Assembly: GCA_910588365.1 (NCBI GenBank)
Contig: CAJUQS010000156.1
Coordinates: 1 to 14,996, forward strand
Source of the DNA: an uncultured Oscillospiraceae bacterium
GTDB taxonomy: Bacteria; Bacillota; Clostridia; Oscillospirales; Oscillospiraceae
Reading direction: 5' to 3'
DNA: 14,996 bases
Shown here: positions 7,105 through 13,191 of the stretch, in pieces
Numbering within the stretch: position 1 is the stretch's first letter
Layout of the letters: each line of letters starts with the position of its first letter
Position numbers and translations under genes: made by a program
The notes under the pieces: generated by a model
Databases searched by the model: none
Told to the model about the DNA's origin: nothing
Seen by the model: only the letters and a program-made list of their open reading frames with translations

Positions 7105-8182
7105 TTAACTGTTGGTAATAGCTTTGATATAGTTGTCCATTCGAGCGGCACTGGCCTGCCTCATTTGTTCCGTTATGTGACCGTAAATATCCAGAGTAAA
7201 GGAGGCTGTTGCGTGGCACAGGTTTCCCTGTACTGTCTTGATGTCATCCCCTGCACGAATGGACGCTACGGCAAAACTATGTCTTAGAGCCTGTTTAATA
7301 TCTCAGCGTGTGCGGATTGGCGAGATAGGTTTTTGTCCTGCAAGGCAAAAAGCCGCAGTAATCCTGACGGATTGCAAGGATTTTTAACGCAGTCAGGGCG
7401 GAAAATATGCCGCCAAGGCGGGCGCGGGGAGATGTTAAACAGGCTCTTAAGTCATGGAAGCGCGAGGCCGGAAGGCCAATGGATGCAACTACTCTTTTGT
7501 AGTTTTTGTAAACCGTGTGGTGACTGAGATGTTTGCCGCGTTCGTCTGAAAACACAAGGCCAGCATCATTTTCCCATAAGGGGCTGGCTGCTACTCTCCA
7601 TTCTTCTTGCCTCTCGTGTTGCAGTTTCAGAAGTTCCATAACGTAGGGGGCTGGTGCCATTACTCGTCCTCGTCCGTTCTTGGTAGGAACTAAATTATAG
7701 ACACTTCCTCCGCCCAACGCCTTTTGCAGCTGCTTATTGACCGTAATCGTTCCCCTGTTGAAGTCCACACAGTCCCAAGTAAGGCCCAAAACTTCCCCTT
7801 CACGCATACCTGTGAATAATGTAACCAGGAAGACGGTTTCATACCGATGCCCTTTGATAGCGCCCATAAATTTGACTATATCGTTCTCGTCTAGCGGCTT
7901 CAATTCCTTATGCTCCACTCTGGGAACGACGCAGGCATCCGCCGGGTTAAATCGGATATAACCAATAGTTACAGCTTGCTATAGGGCCCTGTGTAAAATT
8001 CCATGGATATTCTTTATGCTTTTGGGTGATAAACCGGACTTTCCGTTACGAGGCAGTTCTAAACTGTTGTAGAAATTTTGAACCATGTGTGCAGCTAATG
8101 TTTCAAGCCGGATAGCGCCTAGGGCTGGGGCAATATGGTTTTTAATCTGACATTCATACGAAGTCAGGTATTCTGGCAGCAA
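7105..8182 (-). pseudogene. Tyrosine recombinase / phage-type integrase, disrupted
   Basis: Three segments on the minus strand together reconstruct most of an Int-family tyrosine recombinase. Segment 8182-7982 encodes the SAM-like DNA-binding start (YLTSYECQIKNHIAPALG) and ends HRAL. An amber TAG (7979-7981) then replaces a sense codon, after which the frame continues (QAVTIGYIRFNPADACVVPR) into the catalytic domain, with Arg in TGMREGE and Lys in VPTKNGRGR. At HDLR the gene is split by the 160-bp element at 7287-7446. Past it the frame resumes with HSFAVASIRAGDDI, then LCHATASFTLDIYGH carrying the final His and catalytic Tyr, to a TAA at 7105. The N-terminus is missing at an IS5 fragment. 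It lies beside tRNA-Gly, the probable target. Not expected to be active. Confidence 0.9.
7287..7446. mobile_element. 160-bp MITE-like element inserted in the integrase gene
   Basis: Ends are inverted repeats: GAGCCTGTTTAATATCTC at the left and the complement of GAGCCTGTTTAACATCTC at the right (18 bp, one mismatch). It is flanked by TTA on both sides (7284-7286 and 7447-7449). Removing the element plus one TTA restores an unbroken integrase frame across HDLRHSFA, so the insertion boundaries and the 3-bp target duplication are certain. It has no coding capacity. The interior can form AATCC/GGATT and GGCGG/CCGCC hairpins. The GAGCCTGTTT ends and a TNA-type duplication resemble IS5-family elements (IS1031/IS427 groups), which may supply the transposase. 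A near-identical inverted copy starts at 14859. Confidence 0.9.
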
Positions 8183-8466
8183 GAGCTGCCTTCAAGAAAT
8201 CTCCATCTATTCAACGGTTCTGCGCCGATGCAGGATACCGCAAAACCTTTGAGCAGGATGTTTCCCGCGAACTGGGACTTGGCGTTGACATTTCAGCGCG
8301 CATCAAGCCCCAGTGGAAAGTCTTGCCAAAACGCTGGAGCGTTGAGCGCGCTCTGGCTTGGATCAACAATTCCCGCCGTCTTTCCAAAGATTATGAAATA
8401 TCTGTCTGGTCTGCTCAGGCAGTTTGCTTTATTGCCGCTTTTCGCACGTTGTTAGATTTTAGCCTA
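8176..8466 (+). pseudogene. IS5-family transposase, C-terminal remnant
   Basis: The plus-strand frame reads AAFKKSPSIQRFCADAGYRK, then LGLGVDISARIKPQWKVLPK, then RWSVERALAWINNSRRLSKD and YEISVWSAQAVCFIAAFRTLL. These match the C-terminal third of IS5-family DDE transposases: the second catalytic Asp in DAGY and the catalytic Glu in RWSVER, followed by the AWINNSRRLSKDYE block. About 95 residues survive of an expected 250-270. The 5' part is gone and the fragment abuts the truncated integrase near 8170-8186, so the same event may have removed both N-termini. No clear inverted repeat or target duplication remains; a possible degenerate end lies near 8470-8484. The exact left edge is uncertain. 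Confidence 0.8.
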
Positions 8467-8480
8467 TTGGTACAGCTTCT

Positions 8481-8515
8481 AAAATGCCGGCAAGCCGCAA
8501 AGCGGCCTGCCGGCA
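8481..8515 (-). terminator. Rho-independent terminator of the C39-like lipoprotein gene
   Basis: Stem TGCCGGCAAGCCGC (8485-8498) pairs with GCGGCCTGCCGGCA (8502-8515; one mismatch) around AAA. On the minus strand the stem is followed by UUUU (8484-8481). A second, smaller hairpin (AATCACACC / GGTGCGATT, 8541-8571) overlaps the stop codon of the gene. Confidence 0.8.
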
Positions 8516-8569
8516 CCTCTTTCCGAATAGCTGCCGGAGGAATCACACCGCCAGGCCGGAGGGGTGCGA

Positions 8570-9352
8570 TTACTGCGGTTTGGCTACCAGGAAACACATG
8601 TCATTGGGTTCCCCTTCGTCAAAGAAGTTGTAGAAGGTAAAATTGTAAAGGAAGCGTTCCGCGCCGTATACGCCGTAGCCGTCCTGGTTGTGGTCGGTGG
8701 TGTCATAGGGATCGGCCACGATGATGACATCATCCTGCGTGGTCTCCGTCCCCATCGTGTCATAGCCGATGATGACCTGCCAATGACCGCCCCAGTCGTT
8801 CCAGCCCACCAGGATCGGCGTCCCGGCGGCCAGAGTGTCCCGGATATAATCAAAGGTGAAGATCTCGTACGCCTCGCCGTCTCCGCAATCCAAGCGGGAA
8901 TAGAGGTCAAAGCCCCCCACGCCCTCAAAGATCTCGACGAGCTGGCTCATGCTGGTAGCGCCCGGCTCCATGCCGTTGCTGCGGTACGCGGCCAGCGTCT
9001 CCTCCGTGTGGCTCCCAAGCCTGCCGTACCAGTTCAGCACCATCAGGGCGCTGGTGACGCCGCAGCTCCACTCACTGGTCTGCTGCTGCGTCTTGAAATG
9101 AGTGAGGATGGTCAGGGTATCGCTGGACTCCATGTTGTAGAAGTCCAGCCGGCTGAAGTAGGGGCTGTCCCGGTGATCCCCGTCCCGCTCCACGCTGTCA
9201 GCCCCGTCGGCCTCGCTCAGATCGCAGGCGTAGCCGATCTTCATTTCGTCTGTGTAGTTGCCGTGATCGGTGTTTTCCCCCGGGCCGGCGCAGCCGCTGA
9301 ACAGCGCGGCGCATACGCAGAACACAAGGGTAAATACAATTAGTTTTTTCAT
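8570..9352 (-). CDS. Secreted lipoprotein with C39/papain-like cysteine peptidase domain
   Basis: A 260-aa exported protein. The signal peptide MKKLIVFTLVFCVCAALFSGC has a lipobox LFSGC with the lipidated Cys at residue 21, so it should be anchored on the outer face of the membrane. The domain has the C39-like (Peptidase_C39_2) triad: QTSEWSCGVTS with C97, GGHWQVIIGYD with H190 and VADPYD with D214. The start at 9352 is chosen over 9367 because GGAGTG sits 7 bases upstream and the signal peptide begins there. It is a single gene with its own terminator. There is no adjacent ABC exporter or bacteriocin leader, so a role in peptide export processing is unlikely. A wall or peptide hydrolase is possible, but the substrate is unknown. 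Confidence 0.75.
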   Translation of the reverse strand: MKKLIVFTLVFCVCAALFSGCAGPGENTDHGNYTDEMKIGYACDLSEADGADSVERDGDHRDSPYFSRLDFYNMESSDTLTILTHFKTQQQTSEWSCGVTSALMVLNWYGRLGSHTEETLAAYRSNGMEPGATSMSQLVEIFEGVGGFDLYSRLDCGDGEAYEIFTFDYIRDTLAAGTPILVGWNDWGGHWQVIIGYDTMGTETTQDDVIIVADPYDTTDHNQDGYGVYGAERFLYNFTFYNFFDEGEPNDMCFLVAKPQ

Positions 9353-9424
9353 CGTTTTACACTCCAATAAAAAAGTAATTGTACTTGCTAAACAAACCCG
9401 ACTCGCATTGTATTATTTCTGATT

Positions 9425-9730
9425 GGGCGGAGAGATCCGCCCTCCCTTTATTTATCCAATTTTGTGTCGTCTTTTAATATTGAGTCTATATAGTAATTTG
9501 TTCAAATCAGAACGGTCTACTTTTACTACTCTCATGTTGTTTTATACAAGTACTGGCGGGACGGATATCCCGCAGGACCTACGGAGCGAATACGGCTCCG
9601 CGCTATAAAATTTTGAGTCCGCATACGGACTCCAACAAGAGATCGCGTTCCGGCCCGGCCCTCCTCCTTCCGCAGAGTGCGCCGCGCAGGTGCGCGGCGG
9701 CCCTTATTATAAAAGAAGCTTCTCTTTTAT
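9425..9730. other. Hairpin-rich intergenic region
   Basis: The 542-base gap between the divergent genes (9353-9894) has no supported gene. It carries six short hairpins: GGGCGGA/TCCGCCC (9425-9442, loop GAGA); GCGGGA/TCCCGC (9556-9573); CGGAGC/GCTCCG (9582-9600); GAGTCCG/CGGACTC (9615-9632, loop CATA); CGCCGCGC/GCGCGGCG (9680-9699, loop AGGT); and ATAAAAG/CTTTTAT (9709-9730). Three successive loops contain ATA. The cluster could be a structured small RNA, a decayed repeat or tandem terminators. No strong promoter was seen ahead of it. Confidence 0.45.
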
Positions 9731-9826
9731 GCAAGAAAAATTTTGTGCGGGGCCAGTCCATCCTCCCCGCGCGTTTTCCGCAATCCGGCCAATCGCGTTT
9801 CTGAGCCAATATCTGCAAAGATTTGA

Positions 9827-9855
9827 TTGACACGCCGCCATCTGTCCAGTATAAT
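9827..9855 (+). promoter_or_regulatory. Perfect consensus sigma-A promoter of the FIST-chemoreceptor operon
   Basis: TTGACA (9827-9832), exactly 17 bases, then TATAAT (9850-9855), so both boxes match consensus fully. Transcription should begin near 9862, giving a leader of about 33 bases before the GTG at 9895. Confidence 0.92.
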
Positions 9856-9894
9856 TATGATGAAATTTTGTGAAAATCTGGGAGGGGTCAACGC

Positions 9895-10951
9895 GTGAAG
9901 CAGTTTTTTGGCACAAGCCAGCGGGGAAACCTGGACGAGGCGCTCCAAGGTCTCCATCACCCGCAGTTTATCATGCTGCTGTCCAATGACCGGCAGTTTG
10001 ACGACCATGTAAAGGCGCTGGAGCAGCGCTTCCCCGGCGTACCCAGCATCGGGTGCATCGGGATGTGCTATCAGATCGGGGTCACGGAGAACGGCGTGGG
10101 CGTCATCGCTTTTTTCCGATGGCGTCAGCGCCGCGGCAAACGTGCTCGAGCAGGTTTCCGTCATGCCTGTGAAATACATACAGCGCCTGGAGCGGGATGT
10201 ACAGACCGTGGGCGGATCCGGCCTGGATACCGTCTGCATTGACTTCTGTTCCGGCAACGACGCCTGTGTGCTGACCACCATCAACACCGTCCTGCACGGC
10301 CGGAACATCGGCCTGGTGGGCGGCACCGGCGACCAGGGGCGGGTATCCGCCAACGGGCGCGTCTGCCGGGACGCGGTGGCCTACGCCCTGGTGCGCAACC
10401 AGAACGGCCGCGTGAAGACCTACAAGGAGAACATCTACCACCAGCTGGGCAGCTACCGCTTCGTGGCCTCGGACACCGACCGGGCCAACTACATTCTCGG
10501 CTCCCTCAACGGCAAGCCGGCCAAGCAGGTGTACAAGAGCATCCTCCACGTAACGGACGAGGAGATCCTCACCAGGACCTTCCAGAACCCCTTCGGCAAG
10601 CTCAACGGGGACGATACCTGCATCATCTCCATCAAGGAGGTCAACGGCAACGCCCTGGCCTGCTTCCGCCAGGTCAACGACTCCGACGTGCTCATCCTGC
10701 TGGAGCTGGGGGACTACCGGGCCATTGTGCGGGACACCATCCGCCAGATCTCCGCGGACTTCCCGCGCCGCTCGGCCATCTTTTCGGTGAACTGCCTGTT
10801 CCGCTACAAGCTGTTCTCCGAGCACGGCTATATGCAGGCCTACCTGCGGGATATGGCGGCGCTGGGCTGCCACGCCGGCTTCGTGGGATACGGGGAGCAC
10901 TACAACAACCGCTTTGTCAACCAGTCCATGACGTGCGTGGTCTTTGAATAG
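9895..10951 (+). CDS. FIST-domain sensory protein, with a one-base frameshift in a T6 run
   Basis: FIST_N plus FIST_C, an intracellular ligand-sensing module of signal proteins, often paired with chemoreceptors; small ligands such as amino acids have been proposed for the family. GTG at 9895 has GGGAGGGG 8 bases ahead. The first frame gives MKQFFGTSQRGNLDEALQGL and on to GVTENGVGVIAF, then fails. The next frame continues SDGVSAAANVLEQVSVMPVK to a TAG at 10949-10951. Dropping one T from TTTTTT (10110-10115) joins the two as IAFSDGVSAAANV and gives a 351-aa protein of normal length. Thus it is either a sequencing error, a slippage-prone switch or a recent mutation. No membrane segment or signal peptide. 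The next gene starts 14 bases later. Confidence 0.85.
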
Positions 10952-10965
10952 GGGAGGGAGAGGGA

Positions 10966-11916
10966 ATGGCGATTCTGTTTAAGGGAAAGGAGCGGCGCAA
11001 GCCGGCTCAGGTACAGGAGGAAAAGAGCCTCTACCCCGTACTGCGCGTGGCGGAGAGTCTGAAGGATTACCAGAAGGAGCTGGCGGAGAAGGAGGTCCTG
11101 TCCCTCTGGGAGCTCAGCCGGGTGGGGGCGTCCTTCTCCGGCGTGCTGCAGGAGGGCGACCAGTTCCAGGGAAAGATGCAGGAGCTGGGGCAGTCCTTCG
11201 CCAACATCAGCGACACGGCGGAGCAGTTCGGCCAGGTGCGCGGCGAGATCTCCCAGGCGGTGTCCGAGGCCCGGGGCCAGATGGAGGAGCTGGGCCGCAC
11301 CTCCGCCCAGGTGCAGCAGTCCTATGTGGACATGGCGGAGACCTTCTCCCAGCTGGAGTCCGCCATCAAGGAGATTCAGCAGTCCATGGTCAAAATCGTC
11401 TCCATCGCGGACCAGACCAACATTCTGGCCATCAACGCCTCCATCGAGGCGGCCAGGGCCGGCACCGAGGGCCGGGGATTCGCGGTGGTGGCCGTCCAGG
11501 TCAAGGCCCTGGCGGAGGAGATCAAGGCGCTGGCCGGCGAGGTGGACGACGGCGTCTGCGATGTGGAGAACCGGGCCAGCGAGCTCAGCCGCAGCATCTC
11601 CGCCTCCCAGCAGACCCTGGGCCAGAGCGCGGGCATCGTGAGCCAGACGGAGGGCAGCTTTGAAAAAATCACGGCGGCGGCCGACGGGGCGGTCTCCGTG
11701 CAGACCGGAATCTCCGGCGTGATTGAAGAGGCCCAGCGGGAGCTGCAGGTGTTGTGCCAATTCTTCGATCAGATCAGGGGCCAGTACCAGGAGGTGGTCC
11801 GGCACATTGACTCCGCCAGCCGCCTGGGCACCACGAAGAGCGCCATGTTCGAGGATATGGACAACATGATTTCCCAGATCAAGCCGATGGTGCGCGAGCT
11901 GGAGAACGGAAATTAG
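10966..11916 (+). CDS. Soluble methyl-accepting chemotaxis protein (chemoreceptor signalling domain)
   Basis: A 316-aa cytoplasmic chemoreceptor-like protein. The conserved hairpin tip is clear at residues 144-180: IVSIADQTNILAINASIEAA then RAGTEGRGFAVVAVQVKALA. It is flanked by long heptad-repeat coiled coil (about 60-140 and 185-270). There is no transmembrane segment, no HAMP and no recognisable N-terminal sensor domain. It follows the FIST gene after 14 bases with GGGAGGGAGAGG as ribosome site, so the FIST protein is the natural candidate for its input. It would normally signal to CheA/CheW, but no chemotaxis genes are in the window. Terminated by the hairpin at 12023-12060. Confidence 0.9.
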   Translation: MAILFKGKERRKPAQVQEEKSLYPVLRVAESLKDYQKELAEKEVLSLWELSRVGASFSGVLQEGDQFQGKMQELGQSFANISDTAEQFGQVRGEISQAVSEARGQMEELGRTSAQVQQSYVDMAETFSQLESAIKEIQQSMVKIVSIADQTNILAINASIEAARAGTEGRGFAVVAVQVKALAEEIKALAGEVDDGVCDVENRASELSRSISASQQTLGQSAGIVSQTEGSFEKITAAADGAVSVQTGISGVIEEAQRELQVLCQFFDQIRGQYQEVVRHIDSASRLGTTKSAMFEDMDNMISQIKPMVRELENGN

Positions 11917-11944
11917 GCGCAGTTTGAAAAATGGAAATATGACC

Positions 11945-12020
11945 AAGGCGAAAAGTTTTGCCGCCCAGACGAAGGATGCAGGAACCCTGGGTGGATTGCA
12001 AGGAAAACTGGCAAAGCGAT
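11945..12020 (+). repeat. Intergenic repeat-like sequence resembling the MITE core
   Basis: Between the chemoreceptor stop and its terminator, GCAGGAACCCTGGGTGGATT (11979-11998) followed by GCAAGGAAAAC resembles the MITE interior (GCAGTAATCCTGACGGATTG, then CAAGGATTTT). CCCAG and CTGGG here can pair. No MITE-type inverted ends are present. The relation is suggested by eye only and may be a separate repeat family that the host carries in many intergenic sites. Confidence 0.35.
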
Positions 12021-12022
12021 AT

Positions 12023-12060
12023 ACGGCCGGGAGTGTCCGAGAGGAGACTCCCGGCCGTTT
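12023..12060 (+). terminator. Terminator of the FIST-chemoreceptor operon
   Basis: A perfect 12-bp stem ACGGCCGGGAGT (12023-12034) / ACTCCCGGCCGT (12047-12058) with a 12-base loop is followed by TTTCG. It lies 106 bases after the chemoreceptor stop and before pdaA. Confidence 0.75.
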
Positions 12061-12208
12061 CGCGCGCAGCTCCAACCGCCCAAATGACTGCCCTTATCCG
12101 GCACACCGGCAGTTTTCAGACAGACTCTCTTCCGGTCGCGGCGGCGCATAACCGGCGGCATATCCGCGCAAACTGTGGAAAGTACTTTGTGAAAGAAGGG
12201 ATTTCCAC

Positions 12209-13033
12209 ATGTCACAGTCCAGCCGCCGCTCCCTGCTGACCCTGGGCGCGCTGACCACGCTGGCGCTGATTGCCGCCGTTACCCTGACCCTGTTCGGGCG
12301 GGAGGAGCCCGTCTCCGCCGCCGCTCCTGCCGCCGTCCCGGCCTCTGCCGGGAACTGGGGCCTCAGCTTCCAGAACGAGGGCCAGCCCCCTGTGGGCAAC
12401 GCCAGCCGGGAGGAGCTCAGCCAATACAACGCGTATTATTTGGGGAATTCTGCCGAAAAAGTAATCTATCTGACCTTTGACTGCGGATATGAGAACGGAT
12501 ACACGGAGCAGATTCTGGACGCACTGAAGAAGCACCACGCCCCCGCCGCCTTCTTCGTGGTGGGCCACATGATAGAGGACGCCCCGGATATTGTCCGGCG
12601 CATGGCCGCCGAGGGCCATATCGTGGGCAACCACACCTTCCACCATCCGGACATGTCCGCCATCTCCGACCAGGCCGCCTTCCAGAAGGAGCTGGACAGC
12701 CTCTCCGCCCTCTACCGCGAGACCACCGGCCAGGAGCTCCCCCGCTTCTACCGTCCGCCCCAGGGGAAGTACAGCGAGGAGAACCTGCGGCAGGCCCGGG
12801 ATCTGGGTTACACCACCGTCTTCTGGAGTCTGGCCTACGTGGACTGGTACACGGACGACCAGCCCACCCGCGAACAGGCCTTCTCCAAGCTCCTGCCCCG
12901 TATCCACGACGGCGCCATTGTCCTGCTCCACTCCACCTCCCGGACCAACGCGGAGATTTTGGACGAGCTGCTGACCAGGTGGGAGGACATGGGATACCGC
13001 TTCGCCCCCCTGACGGAGCTGCCCGGGGCGTAA
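12209..13033 (+). CDS. pdaA: Muramic delta-lactam-forming polysaccharide deacetylase PdaA
   Basis: A 274-aa CE4-family (NodB fold) enzyme. In spore formers PdaA removes the acetyl group from N-acetylmuramic acid after CwlD has cleaved the peptide, allowing muramic-delta-lactam to form in the spore cortex, which is needed for germination. One N-terminal membrane/signal helix (residues 8-29) and an Ala/Pro-rich linker precede the domain. Catalytic and metal residues are visible: YLTFDCGYENG with D91 and D/C92 variant, NHTFHHPD with H142 and H146, RPPQGKYS with R182, and LLHSTS with H241. The PdaA-type signature is YENGYT. AAGGG lies about 9 bases before the ATG. Monocistronic, with its own terminator. 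Confidence 0.9.
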   Translation: MSQSSRRSLLTLGALTTLALIAAVTLTLFGREEPVSAAAPAAVPASAGNWGLSFQNEGQPPVGNASREELSQYNAYYLGNSAEKVIYLTFDCGYENGYTEQILDALKKHHAPAAFFVVGHMIEDAPDIVRRMAAEGHIVGNHTFHHPDMSAISDQAAFQKELDSLSALYRETTGQELPRFYRPPQGKYSEENLRQARDLGYTTVFWSLAYVDWYTDDQPTREQAFSKLLPRIHDGAIVLLHSTSRTNAEILDELLTRWEDMGYRFAPLTELPGA

Positions 13034-13048
13034 GCCTGTCCGGCCAGA

Positions 13049-13076
13049 AAAGCCTGCCCACAGGGCAGGCTTTTTT
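13049..13076 (+). terminator. Rho-independent terminator of pdaA
   Basis: Stem AAAGCCTGCCC (13049-13059) / GGGCAGGCTTT (13063-13073) with loop ACA runs into six T residues (13071-13076). It starts 16 bases after the pdaA stop. Confidence 0.95.
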
Positions 13077-13110
13077 ATGGTCCGGCGGGCTTTTTCCAAA
13101 CAGGCAGAGG

Positions 13111-13139
13111 GTGACTTTCCTCCCCCGCTGTGGTATGAT
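13111..13139 (+). promoter_or_regulatory. Promoter of the 8-oxoguanine deaminase-like gene
   Basis: GTGACT (13111-13116), 17-base spacer, TATGAT (13134-13139). The -10 box matches 5 of 6 and the -35 box 4 of 6. It lies in the short gap between the pdaA terminator and the next start codon, so the deaminase gene probably has its own transcript. Confidence 0.65.
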
Positions 13140-13191
13140 GCTATCTGTAACGCGGAACCGGACAAATCGAACATGAACGGAGGGACACCTA

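Noticed and set aside
9440..9560. Promoters reading into the hairpin array
   Set aside because: TTGTGT/TATATA and TTGTTC/TTTTAC pairs have wrong spacing or weak -10 boxes.
12150..12205. Possible sigma-G type promoter ahead of pdaA
   Set aside because: pdaA is forespore-controlled in Bacillus, and GCATA occurs here, but no acceptable -10 partner at the right distance was found.
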